NCBI RefSeq assembly: GCF_026343945.1
Contig: NZ_JAPKNJ010000004.1
Coordinates: 280,657-344,656 of the forward strand
Direction of reading: 5' to 3'
DNA length: 64,000 nucleotides
DNA from: Kaistia algarum
GTDB taxonomy: Bacteria; Pseudomonadota; Alphaproteobacteria; Rhizobiales; Kaistiaceae
Shown: piece after piece, positions 1-7,505 of the stretch
How the letters are laid out: each line of letters begins with the position of its first letter
Position numbering within the stretch: the first letter of the stretch is position 1
Program-made: the position numbers and the translations under genes
Notes under the pieces: generated by a model
Seen by the model: only the letters and a program-made list of their open reading frames with translations
What the model was told of the DNA's origin: nothing
The model's database searches: none

Positions 1-394
1 AGGGCGCCACGACAGCCGTGCGCTTGCCGATCAGGAGGCTGTGGAAAACCCAGCCTTCGGTGCCATCCGAATCGCGGATGCGACGCCAATTGTCGAATTC
101 CTGCACGATCTCGACCGGCAGAGCCGAGCGGGTGAAGACCCAGGAGACCCGGTAATCCTGACCGGGACCGACGCGCACATTGACGCGGCCCGCCTTCAGC
201 GACACGAATCGCGGCAGCGGCAAGCCGCTCGGGCCGAGTTTCGGCGCCGCGCCGGCAGCTCCCTGCGCCATGGTACCCGTCGAGGAGAGTACTCCGAACA
301 GCATAGTCGCGGCGGCCGCCAGGATCGTCACGCTGCGAAGCGCCCGCAGACGCCTCGTCCGCGTGCAACCAAAGGGCATTTCCGCCACGCTCAT
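1..394 (-). CDS. Secreted SH3-domain protein (partial, C-terminus outside window)
   Basis: Partial gene read leftward off the window edge. The start at 394 gives a positively charged N-terminus (CTRTRRLRALRS) and a hydrophobic alanine-rich stretch ending near GTMAQ, a typical Sec signal peptide. The following segment contains LKAGRVNVRVGPGQDYRV and EGWVFHSLLIG, the signature of bacterial SH3-like domains of the DUF1058 type found in alphaproteobacterial periplasmic proteins. Such domains are thought to bind cell wall or peptides; the exact role is unknown. A purine-rich stretch (AAGGGGAACC) precedes the ATG. Divergent from the dehydrogenase at 583. Confidence 0.8.
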   Translation of the reverse strand, partial: MSVAEMPFGCTRTRRLRALRSVTILAAAATMLFGVLSSTGTMAQGAAGAAPKLGPSGLPLPRFVSLKAGRVNVRVGPGQDYRVSWVFTRSALPVEIVQEFDNWRRIRDSDGTEGWVFHSLLIGKRTAVVAP

Positions 395-539
395 CGTCCC
401 CGGTTCCCCTTCCGAATCCGCCGAATGCGGCACCATCTTTCCGATCGGCCGCCACACCGGTAGTCTCGAAGGCGCGTGACGGGGACAATGTCCTCGACGC
501 GCCGGGACGGGTGCCGCAGCCTGCGAGACCCAATTTGAC

Positions 540-560
540 GGCGCCGTAGTTAACGGCGCC
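540..560. promoter_or_regulatory. Leader hairpin/inverted repeat before the 2-hydroxyacid dehydrogenase
   Basis: Perfect 8-base inverted repeat (GGCGCCGT / ACGGCGCC) around a five-base AGTTA loop, 22 bases before the ATG at 583. It could be an operator or an mRNA stem next to the ribosome binding site. No poly-T follows, so a terminator for upstream transcription is less likely. Function inferred only. Confidence 0.35.
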
Positions 561-582
561 TCAACGGAAAGAAGGTCTTTCA

Positions 583-1578
583 ATGAAGAAGCGTCCGCAT
601 GTGATCGTGACCCGGCGGCTCCCGGATGCGATCGAGACTCGGATGCGCGAGTTGTTCGACACCGAGCTCAACATTGACGACCATCCGATGAGCCCGGCCG
701 AACTCGCCGACGCCGTCAGCAAGGCCGATGTTCTGGTGCCGACCGTGACCGATCGGATCGACGCCGCGCTCGTAGCCGCAGCCGGCCCGCAGCTGAAGCT
801 GGTCGCCAGCTTCTCGAACGGCTTCGACCATATCGATGTGGAAGCTGCACTAGCGAAGGGGATCGTCGTTACCAACACACCAGGCGTCCTGACCGAGGAT
901 ACCGCCGATATGACCATGGCGCTGATCCTCGCCGTGCCGCGGCGTCTGGTCGAGGGCGCGCGCATTCTGTCTCGCGATTCGGACTGGGCGGGATGGACGC
1001 CGACCTGGATGCTCGGACGCCGCCTCGGCGGGAAACGGCTCGGCATTGTCGGCATGGGCCGTATCGGTCAGGCCGTAGCGCGGCGCGCCAAGGCGTTCGG
1101 CCTCTCGATCCACTACCACAACCGCCACCGCGTCGCCCCTGCGGTCGAGAACCAACTCGAGGCGACCTATTGGGACAGCCTCGACCAGATGCTGGCGCGA
1201 ATGGACATCATCTCGGTCAACTGCCCACGCACGCCCGGCACCTATCATCTCTTGTCGGAGCGGCGGCTGAAGCTGATGCGACCCGAGGCCTATCTCGTCA
1301 ACACCTCGCGCGGCGAGGTGATCGACGAGAGCGCGCTGATCCGCCTTCTCGACACGGGCGGGATCGCCGGCGCCGGACTCGACGTGTTCGAACACGAACC
1401 GATGATCAATCCGAAGCTCTTCCGCCTCGCCGAGAAGGGAAAGGTCGTGATCCTGCCGCATATGGGCTCGGCGACGATCGAAGGGCGCATCGAGATGGGC
1501 GAGAAGGTGCTGATCAACGTCCGCGCCTTCTTCGACGGCCACCGGCCGCCGGACCGCGTCCTGCCGTCAATGCTCTGA
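583..1578 (+). CDS. D-2-hydroxyacid dehydrogenase (glyoxylate/hydroxypyruvate reductase type)
   Basis: 331 aa, the usual length for NAD(P)-dependent D-isomer 2-hydroxyacid dehydrogenases, which interconvert 2-oxoacids and D-2-hydroxyacids in the cytosol. Visible motifs are the Rossmann nucleotide loop GIVGMGRIGQAVARR (about residues 150-165), the substrate Arg in NTSRGEVIDESAL, the catalytic Glu in AGLDVFEHEP and the catalytic His in ILPHMGSAT. A GGAAAGAAGG ribosome site precedes the ATG. Its 3' end overlaps the convergent LacI gene by 12 bases. The family is certain; the substrate (glyoxylate, hydroxypyruvate or a sugar acid) cannot be told from sequence. A second family member lies at 57852. 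Confidence 0.9.
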   Translation: MKKRPHVIVTRRLPDAIETRMRELFDTELNIDDHPMSPAELADAVSKADVLVPTVTDRIDAALVAAAGPQLKLVASFSNGFDHIDVEAALAKGIVVTNTPGVLTEDTADMTMALILAVPRRLVEGARILSRDSDWAGWTPTWMLGRRLGGKRLGIVGMGRIGQAVARRAKAFGLSIHYHNRHRVAPAVENQLEATYWDSLDQMLARMDIISVNCPRTPGTYHLLSERRLKLMRPEAYLVNTSRGEVIDESALIRLLDTGGIAGAGLDVFEHEPMINPKLFRLAEKGKVVILPHMGSATIEGRIEMGEKVLINVRAFFDGHRPPDRVLPSML

Positions 1579-2628
1579 CGCGGCGAGGCCGGTTGAGGCG
1601 CGCAGCGTCAGTTCCACCGGCAGCATGCGCCGTTGCGGATGCTCAGGGGCCTCGAAAATCGTGTCGACGGCGAGCCGGCCGATCATCTTTAGCGGCTGCG
1701 TGACCGTCGTCAGCGGCGGCTCCGAGTGCTCGCCCTCCGGCACCCCGTCGAAGCCGGTGACGGAGACATCCTCCGGCACACGAAGACCGCGCCGCCGCAG
1801 CCAATCGAGTGCGATCAGCGCCGCGCGGTCGGACATGGCGAGGATCGCCGTGGGCCTCGGATCGGCAGCGAAGAAGAAATCGAGCCCCGCCTCGACGCTT
1901 CGAACGTCGTTCTCCGTCTCGAAGATCGGGATTGCTCCCGGCTCGACGCCAAATTCGGCGAGCCCGGCGCGGTAGCCCCGAATGCGGTCGATTGTGCCCC
2001 GATAGAGGGCAGTGGCAATACGCGCCTCGTCAACGGGGCCGACATGGCCCTCGGCGAGTTGCAGAGAAAGGATCGCAGCGCGGCGATGGCCGAGTTCGCC
2101 TATATGGCGGGCGACCAACCGCGCGCCTGCGACATTGTCGATGCCGATCGCGGAGATCGACTCGTCATTGGTCTCCAGTTCCAGCGCGACGAAAGGGAGC
2201 CTGCGCTCGCGCGTCAATTCGACGAGACGCGAGCCACCTTCAATACAGAACAGGATGAAGCCATCGACGATGGCGCTCTGGATGTTCCAGGCGAGCTTCT
2301 CGTCGCTGGCGGCCGAGACCAGCGAAATCCCGGCACCCTGCTCGTCACAGGCGGACGAAATCTCGGCCATCACGGCGCGCGCGTAGGGATCGTCGAAGAA
2401 ATAGGTCAGCGGATCGGTGGTGGCGACGCCGATGGCGTTGACCTTGCCCGCCCGAAGGAGGCGGCCCTTCGGATCGGGACCGGCATAGCCTAGCGTTCGC
2501 GCCGCGGCTTCCACCCGTTCGCGCACCTCCCGGCGGACGATATCAGGTCGGTTGAAGGCGTTGGAGGCGGTGCCCTGCGACACGCCGGCGGCCTTCGCCA
2601 CGTCGGAAAGCTTGATCGTTCGGCTCAC
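1567..2628 (-). CDS. LacI-family transcriptional regulator
   Basis: 353 aa from a GTG start at 2628, chosen because CAGGAGGTGA lies just upstream. An in-frame TTG at 2676 would place the start inside an operator. The N-terminus has the LacI helix-turn-helix (TIKLSDVAKAAGVSQGTASN) and hinge; the rest is a periplasmic-binding-protein-like effector domain ending in the usual TTVTQPLKMIGRLAVD segment. Three TTGAA-type palindromes lie in the 5' region (2662-2755), so it probably represses itself and the rightward promoter at 2684. The effector is unknown; a sugar or sugar acid is typical of the family. The gene overlaps the convergent dehydrogenase by 12 bases. Confidence 0.92.
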   Translation of the reverse strand: MSRTIKLSDVAKAAGVSQGTASNAFNRPDIVRREVRERVEAAARTLGYAGPDPKGRLLRAGKVNAIGVATTDPLTYFFDDPYARAVMAEISSACDEQGAGISLVSAASDEKLAWNIQSAIVDGFILFCIEGGSRLVELTRERRLPFVALELETNDESISAIGIDNVAGARLVARHIGELGHRRAAILSLQLAEGHVGPVDEARIATALYRGTIDRIRGYRAGLAEFGVEPGAIPIFETENDVRSVEAGLDFFFAADPRPTAILAMSDRAALIALDWLRRRGLRVPEDVSVTGFDGVPEGEHSEPPLTTVTQPLKMIGRLAVDTIFEAPEHPQRRMLPVELTLRASTGLAASEH

Positions 2629-2661
2629 CCTCACCTCCTGTCGGAGCATCTTAGCCGATTG

Positions 2662-2755
2662 ATTGGATCGGTTCAATTAATGCTTGACAACCTTGCGAGG
2701 CGGCGTATCTTGAACCGGTTCAAGTTGCGTTGCACTCTTGAAATGAATCGATTCA
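2662..2755 (+). promoter_or_regulatory. Promoter with three LacI-type operators
   Basis: A sigma-70-like promoter TTGACA (2684-2689), 16-base spacer, TATCTT (2706-2711) points right. The palindrome CTTGAACCGGTTCAAG (2709-2724, perfect 16 bases) overlaps the -10 end and start site. TGAATCGATTCA (2744-2755) is a second perfect palindrome, and ATTGGATCGGTTCAAT (2662-2677) a near-perfect third, upstream of -35. The shared pattern TTGRAYCGRTTCAA with central CG is the usual LacI operator form. The divergent LacI gene is the obvious binder. Regulation is inferred from position. Confidence 0.8.
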
Positions 2756-2778
2756 ATATTTCTCATGGGAGATGAGCC

Positions 2779-2991
2779 ATGATCCCCGCAAGCTACCTGT
2801 TCCGCGACCTCTATCGTCAGCGCTTCGAGAAGGACCCGGCTGAACTTCTGGCCGAAATCGAGTCCCGCAAGGGCCGGCCGATCCGAGGCCCACTGGACGG
2901 CATGATCATCGCCATGATCGGCGCCGTATTCGGCTCGCCAACCTACGTCGTCGGCGCCAGCACGCCCGAATGCTCCGACCGCCGTCGGTAG
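2779..2991 (+). CDS. Small protein of unknown function under LacI-operator control
   Basis: 70 aa, ATG preceded by GGGAGATGAGCC. It directly follows the operator-bearing promoter at 2684, so it is the first and apparently only gene of that transcript. The N-terminus (MIPASYLFRDLYRQRFEKD) is charged and aromatic; a short hydrophobic stretch (GMIIAMIGAVFG) follows, and the last dozen residues are arginine-rich. Its 3' end overlaps the convergent MoeB-like gene by 49 bases, so the C-terminus may be secondarily extended or the gene truncated. I do not recognise a family. It could also be the remnant of a longer catabolic gene. Confidence 0.55.
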   Translation: MIPASYLFRDLYRQRFEKDPAELLAEIESRKGRPIRGPLDGMIIAMIGAVFGSPTYVVGASTPECSDRRR

Positions 2992-3719
2992 CGGATGGTC
3001 TCGAAGCGCATCGAAAGCGCATCGACGAGCAGAAGGCGGCCGATCAGTGGCTCGCCGATGCCGAGAATGAGTTTCAGGACTTCCGTAGCCTGCAGGCTGC
3101 CCAGAATGCCGGTAAGCGCACCGAGGATGCCCGCCTCGGCGCAGCTTGGCAGCAAACCCTCCGGCGGCGGTTCCGGGAAGAGATCGCGGTAGGAAGGGTT
3201 TGGCCCGCCCTCCCCCGCCTCATAGGGCTTCAGCGTCGTCAACGAACCGTCGAAACGCCCGACAGCGGCCGTAACGAGCGGCCGGCCGAGAACCGCGCAG
3301 CGATCGGCGACCAAATAGCGCGTCGAAAAATTGTCCGAACCATCCGCCACGATGTCGAACCCGCTCAGGATCGCATCGGCGTTTTCCGTATCGAGCCGCA
3401 CCCGAAACTGCTCCGTTTCGACATGCGGGTTGATCCGGCCAACCGCCATGGCAGCGCTTTCCGTCTTGGCCCGGCCGATCGCCGCCGTATCGTGAATGAC
3501 CTGGCGCTGCAGGTTCGACAGCGACACGACATCGTCGTCGACGATGCCGATCGTGCCGACGCCGGCCGCGGCCAGATACTGGATCACCGGCGCGCCAAGC
3601 CCGCCGGCACCGACGACCAGTACCCGCGCCGCCTTCAGCTTCTGCTGCCCCGCCCCGCCCACTTCGGCAAGCACGATATGGCGGGCATAACGCTCGATTT
3701 CATCGGGATAGAAGCTCAT
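2943..3719 (-). CDS. moeB: MoeB/ThiF/HesA-family sulfur-carrier adenylyltransferase
   Basis: 258 aa from ATG 3719 (MSFYPDEIERYARH); an in-frame GTG at 3767 would add 16 residues. The protein has the E1-like ATP-binding loop VVGAGGLGAPVIQYLAAAG, the DDDVVSLSNLQRQ motif, the aspartate-containing ADGSDNFSTRYL, and the late LLPSCAEAGILGALTGILG segment with a conserved Cys. These enzymes adenylate the C-terminal glycine of MoaD or ThiS in molybdopterin or thiamine synthesis. The zinc-binding CxxC pairs of E. coli MoeB are absent, as in many relatives. MoeB versus ThiF cannot be settled, and no other mo or thi genes are adjacent. Confidence 0.85.
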   Translation of the reverse strand: MSFYPDEIERYARHIVLAEVGGAGQQKLKAARVLVVGAGGLGAPVIQYLAAAGVGTIGIVDDDVVSLSNLQRQVIHDTAAIGRAKTESAAMAVGRINPHVETEQFRVRLDTENADAILSGFDIVADGSDNFSTRYLVADRCAVLGRPLVTAAVGRFDGSLTTLKPYEAGEGGPNPSYRDLFPEPPPEGLLPSCAEAGILGALTGILGSLQATEVLKLILGIGEPLIGRLLLVDALSMRFETIRYRRRSEHSGVLAPTT

Positions 3720-3769
3720 GATCTCGTATGCTTCACGCAAGAATTCAAGGTCATTTGGGGAGGTCACAA

Positions 3770-4093
3770 TTGGAGTTCGAGCGAATCCTAATGGACTTGA
3801 AGGTGGAGCAGGACTTGATCGGTCTCTGGCAGATCGTAGATCGGGTCAGAGAGACAAGCCCCGAGCTTGCCGGCGAGAGGCTGGTAAGCGAATCACTCAA
3901 TCTCGTCCGAGATATGTTGGTGGTAGGATTCAAGGCAGGAAGCTCCCCCTATGCCCCAAACGGCTTCAAGCTTTGGCCCAACAAAGACACGGACGCGATC
4001 GTCGAGAAGATCGGGCAGGACTGGGCTTTGCTCGGGCGGGATCCCGATCTTGCTGATATCGTCTGGTTCCTGCCTCCCGCACTCAACAACTGA
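3770..4093 (+). CDS. Hypothetical protein, 107 aa
   Basis: I choose a TTG start at 3770 because GGGGAGG lies six bases upstream; an ATG at 3791 is the alternative. The protein is soluble and acidic, with a helical N-terminal half (MDLKVEQDLIGLWQIVDRVR) and a conserved-looking C-terminal segment rich in W, P and D (GFKLWPNKDTDAIVEKIGQDW, then DIVWFLPPAL). Base composition looks somewhat lower in GC than its neighbours, suggesting separate history. No family recognised, and no partner is apparent between moeB and upp. Confidence 0.6.
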   Translation: MEFERILMDLKVEQDLIGLWQIVDRVRETSPELAGERLVSESLNLVRDMLVVGFKAGSSPYAPNGFKLWPNKDTDAIVEKIGQDWALLGRDPDLADIVWFLPPALNN

Positions 4094-4117
4094 GCCGGAA
4101 CGTCGGGGTTGCCCACA

Positions 4118-4747
4118 TCACTTCGTCCCGTACATCCGGTCGCCGGCATCGCCGAGCCCCGGCACGATGTAGCCCTTGTCGTTCAGCTTGCGATCGATCG
4201 CTGCGGTGAACACAGGGATGTCCGGATGGGCGCCGTGGAACTTGTCGAGACCCTCGGGCGCGGTTAGCAGGCAGACGAAGCGTATGTCCTTGGCGCCGCG
4301 CTCCTTGAGACGGTCGACGGCTGCGATGGCGGAATTGGCGGTGGCCAGCATCGGGTCGACGACGATGGTGAGGCGTTCCTCCAGATCCTCGGGCGCCTTG
4401 AAGTAATATTCGACCGCCGTCAGGGTCTTGGGGTCGCGATAAAGACCGATATGAGCGACGCGGGCCGCCGGGACGAGGTCGAGCATACCCTCGAGCAGGC
4501 CGTTGCCGGCGCGCAGCACCGAGGCGAAGACCAGCTTCTTGCCGGCCAGCGTTGGCGTCTGCATCTCGGTCAGCGGCGTCTCGATCGTCGTCGTCGTCAG
4601 TTCGAGATCGCGCGTGACCTCGTAGCAGAGCAGCGTCGCGATCTCGCGCAGCAGCTGTCGAAAGCCCGCCGTCGAAGTGTGCTTGTCGCGCATGATGGTC
4701 AGCTTGTGCTGGACCAGCGGATGATTGATCACGGTTACGCTGTTCAT
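4118..4747 (-). CDS. upp: Uracil phosphoribosyltransferase
   Basis: 209 aa, full length for Upp, which converts uracil and PRPP to UMP in pyrimidine salvage. The start [16 protein letters not shown] at 4747 matches the family N-terminus. The PRPP-binding loop ([18 protein letters not shown]), the [15 protein letters not shown] segment and the C-terminal uracil-binding [17 protein letters not shown] are all present. Divergent from the adenosine deaminase at 4904, with 156 bases between them, so pyrimidine and purine salvage genes are side by side. I saw no clear regulatory motif in the gap. Confidence 0.96.
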   Translation of the reverse strand: MNSVTVINHPLVQHKLTIMRDKHTSTAGFRQLLREIATLLCYEVTRDLELTTTTIETPLTEMQTPTLAGKKLVFASVLRAGNGLLEGMLDLVPAARVAHIGLYRDPKTLTAVEYYFKAPEDLEERLTIVVDPMLATANSAIAAVDRLKERGAKDIRFVCLLTAPEGLDKFHGAHPDIPVFTAAIDRKLNDKGYIVPGLGDAGDRMYGTK

Positions 4748-4903
4748 CGTCGCCTCTTTTGCTTGTCGCCCTAGCCTAACGCTCCCGCGCCGCCGTGCAA
4801 ATCGCACACCGTGCGCCGCACGCCTTGTCCCCTGCCGATCGCCCGGCTTGCTCCCTGCCGGACTCGAGGATTATGGTTCGCGCCCCGACCGGAGCCTCCT
4901 TCC

Positions 4904-5881
4904 ATGACGACGACCCTCCCGAAAGTCGAGTTGCACTGCCATATCGAGGGCGCCGCACGGCCCGATCTCGTGCGCCGCGTCGCGGCTCGCCATGGCGTCA
5001 ATCTCACCGGTCTCTTCGATGAGCGCGGCAATTATGTCTGGCACGATTTCACTTCGTTCATCCGCGCCTATGACATCGCCTCCAGCGTCTTCCGCACGCC
5101 TGAGGATTTCCGCGATCTCGCCTTCGACCATTTCACTGCGATCGCCGCCGAGGGCGCGATCTATGGCGAGGTGTTCATTTCCGCCGATCACGCCCTCGCC
5201 TCGGGCCTTCCCTATGCCGACTATGTCGCGGGGCTCGCTGCCGGTATCGAGGACGCGGAAGCTGCCAAGGGAATCGTCGGTCGGATGGTCGCGACCGGTG
5301 TCCGCCATCTGGGGCCGGACCGGGTGTTCGCCGCCGCGAAAACGGCCGTCGCCGAGCCGCATCCACTGGTAACCGGCTTCGGCGTGGCGGGTGATGAGCG
5401 CATGCACCATCCCCGCGATTTCATCGAAGCCTTCCGGATCGCCGGCGAAGCCGGGCTCGGCCTCACCGCCCATGCCGGCGAGTTGTGCGGCCCGGAAAGC
5501 GTCATCGCCGCGCTCGACAATCTCGATATTTCCCGGATCGGCCACGGCGTGCGCGCCATCGAGGATGCGGCGCTGGTCGAGCGCCTTGTGGACGAAGGCA
5601 TCGTGCTTGAACTCTGCCCAGGCTCGAATGTCGCTCTCGGCCTCTATCCAAACCTTGACGTTCACCCCTTCCGTACCCTGATGGAGTCGGGCGTTGCCGT
5701 CACGGTGAGTTCAGACGATCCGCCTTATTTCGGCTCGTCCATCCGTGCCGAATATGATTGGTTGAACCGGCATCAGGGTCTCGGCGACGAGGATCTGCTG
5801 AAGATTGGCCGCACGGCGCTCGGTGCCGCCTTCGTGGATGACGCGACGCGTCAGCGCCTACTCGTGCGGCTGGACGCCTGA
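4904..5881 (+). CDS. add: Adenosine deaminase
   Basis: 325 aa from ATG 4904 with GGAGCC upstream. Metal-dependent deaminase of the adenosine/AMP family: HCHIEG (zinc ligands HxH), HAGELCGPESV (zinc His and catalytic Glu), SRIGHGVRAIED (His) and VSSDDPPYF (Asp ligand and neighbour) appear in the canonical order. It converts adenosine to inosine in purine salvage. The length and the HCHIEGAARP start fit bacterial adenosine deaminases; 6-aminodeoxyfutalosine or adenine deaminase activity cannot be excluded by eye. A second, divergent paralogue is at 21504. The next gene follows after nine bases, so they are probably cotranscribed. Confidence 0.92.
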   Translation: MTTTLPKVELHCHIEGAARPDLVRRVAARHGVNLTGLFDERGNYVWHDFTSFIRAYDIASSVFRTPEDFRDLAFDHFTAIAAEGAIYGEVFISADHALASGLPYADYVAGLAAGIEDAEAAKGIVGRMVATGVRHLGPDRVFAAAKTAVAEPHPLVTGFGVAGDERMHHPRDFIEAFRIAGEAGLGLTAHAGELCGPESVIAALDNLDISRIGHGVRAIEDAALVERLVDEGIVLELCPGSNVALGLYPNLDVHPFRTLMESGVAVTVSSDDPPYFGSSIRAEYDWLNRHQGLGDEDLLKIGRTALGAAFVDDATRQRLLVRLDA

Positions 5882-5890
5882 GGAGAAACT

Positions 5891-6793
5891 ATGCGCCGGA
5901 TCGCCCTCGCCCTCGGTCTCGCTCTCTTGTCGGTTCTGCCGGCCATTGCCAGCTGGCGTGACGACATCAAGGTCATCAAGGTCGGGTTCCTCGCCGGAGA
6001 AAATCCGGCCTATGAGGTCACGCGGATGGAACCGTTCCGCTCGCGGCTCCAATACGGGCTCGCCGTGCCAGTCGAATTGTTCCCGGCGCGCTCCTATCAG
6101 GCGTTAATCGAGGCCGAGGCCTCGGGCCGCATCCAATATGCGATCCTCTCCTCCCTCGCCTATGTCGCGCTGGATCAGGACTGCCACTGCGCCGAACCAC
6201 TGGTCCAGCCGACTGCGGCCAATGGCGCGCGGGGCTTCCGCACCATGCTGATGGTGCGCGCCGACGGACCGATCGCCGATCTCGAAGGGGCGAAGGGTAC
6301 GAGGCTCGCGATTGGCGCCAAGGATTCGATTTCGGGACGCATCGCGCCCTATTCGGGCCTGGCTGAACAGGGGATCGAGCCGGAGGGCTATTTCGCGCGC
6401 ACCTTCGAGACGGAAAACGCGCTCTCAGCGTTGACGGCGCTTGTCGACGGCGAGGCCGACGTCTCCGTTGCCTGGTCGACGGCGAGCGATCCGGCGAGCG
6501 CCGAACCGGGCAGCGGACCGATTGCCGACCTTGCCGAACAGCGCGGCGGGTCCATGCCTGCGCTGAAGTCGATCTGGACCTCGGGCGTCATCCCCTTCGG
6601 CCCGCATGCGATCCGCACCGACCTGCCGCCAGAAGCACGCGCCGCGATTCTCGATACGCTGCTTTCGATGAAAAGCGCATGGCCGGACGCCTATGACGCG
6701 GCCGAACGCCAGTCTGGTGGCTTCGTCGCGGCAGACCCAGACCTCTACAGGCACTTCTCGAACCTGCTCGCCTCCGTCGCGCAGCCGCAGTGA
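5891..6793 (+). CDS. PhnD/SsuA-type periplasmic substrate-binding protein
   Basis: 300 aa with a clear Sec signal peptide (MRRIALALGLALLSVLPAIAS). The mature protein begins IKVIKVGFLAGENPAYEVTRMEPF, as in phosphate/phosphite/phosphonate-binding PhnD-like proteins, and contains LEGAKGTRLAIGAKDSISG and the C-terminal SIWTSGVIPFGPHAIRTDLP pattern of that family. No permease or ATPase genes are adjacent, so it is an orphan binding protein, here probably cotranscribed with adenosine deaminase (nine-base gap). The ligand is not predictable; an orphan binder downstream of a purine enzyme is odd. Confidence 0.85.
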   Translation: MRRIALALGLALLSVLPAIASWRDDIKVIKVGFLAGENPAYEVTRMEPFRSRLQYGLAVPVELFPARSYQALIEAEASGRIQYAILSSLAYVALDQDCHCAEPLVQPTAANGARGFRTMLMVRADGPIADLEGAKGTRLAIGAKDSISGRIAPYSGLAEQGIEPEGYFARTFETENALSALTALVDGEADVSVAWSTASDPASAEPGSGPIADLAEQRGGSMPALKSIWTSGVIPFGPHAIRTDLPPEARAAILDTLLSMKSAWPDAYDAAERQSGGFVAADPDLYRHFSNLLASVAQPQ

Positions 6794-6801
6794 GAGGCGC
6801 T

Positions 6802-7254
6802 TTAGGGGACCAGTTCCGGCGCGGTCAGGATATTGTCCTGCATCCGCAGCAAGGTCAGGCGCATCGTCTCGACCACATCCGGATCGATACCGCGCTCGGC
6901 ATCTTCGCGTACGGACTTACCGATGGCGCGGATGCGGCGAACCATATTCGTCGCCGACGGCGTCAGGCGGATGAGCTTGGCACGCCGATCGGCCGGATCG
7001 GGAATGCGTTCCACGAGGCCTGCGTTTTCAAGCCGATCCAGGAATCCGACGAGGGTCATCGGCTCGACGCAGAGTTCGTCGGCCAAGGTAGACTGACGAA
7101 GGCCAGGGCGTCGGCTTACAAAGGCCAGCGTGCGCGCCTCCGCCACGGTGAGGCCAAGCCCGGCGTTCTCCAGCGCTCTTTCGAAGCGCCGACGAAGCAG
7201 CCGCGCCACGTCCACGAGCACGAAGCCGAGTGGATCCTCAATCGTTGCCGGCAA
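6802..7254 (-). CDS. MarR-family transcriptional regulator
   Basis: 150 aa with a winged-helix MarR core: GLTVAEARTLAFVSRRPGLRQSTLADELCVEPMTLVGFLDRLENAGLVERIPDPADRRAKLIRLT, here cited as one continuous region at about residues 35-95. I favour the TTG at 7254, which follows AAGGGG by six bases. The only start further upstream in frame is another TTG at 7299, lying in the operator-like inverted repeat. Such regulators usually control a neighbouring gene and themselves; the convergent binding protein at 5891 and typA at 7506 are neighbours, but no obvious target is adjacent. Confidence 0.87.
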   Translation of the reverse strand: MPATIEDPLGFVLVDVARLLRRRFERALENAGLGLTVAEARTLAFVSRRPGLRQSTLADELCVEPMTLVGFLDRLENAGLVERIPDPADRRAKLIRLTPSATNMVRRIRAIGKSVREDAERGIDPDVVETMRLTLLRMQDNILTAPELVP

Positions 7255-7271
7255 AGCTGACCCCTTTGTGC

Positions 7272-7294
7272 ATATTATAAGTTTACCATAATAT
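7272..7294. promoter_or_regulatory. Inverted repeat, probable MarR operator
   Basis: ATATTAT and its exact complement ATAATAT are separated by nine bases, immediately upstream of the MarR coding start. AT-rich palindromes of this size at a MarR promoter are typical autoregulatory sites. Binding is inferred from position only. Confidence 0.55.
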
Positions 7295-7505
7295 ATCAAA
7301 TGGAGGCATTGGTGGTCAAGCTATGCATGCTTGTAATATTGCGGCAGGAGGCGCCATGCTTGATTGACATACCGCAAATTCCCGGACGCAATATCGAATT
7401 GCAGCGATGAAGGTTGCCTTTTCAGGGCGTTTCAAGCATTTTGCGCCGCAAAATGGATAGGCAGAGCGGCCGTCCCCCCGGACCGTCGCCTTTTTGGATT
7501 CAATA

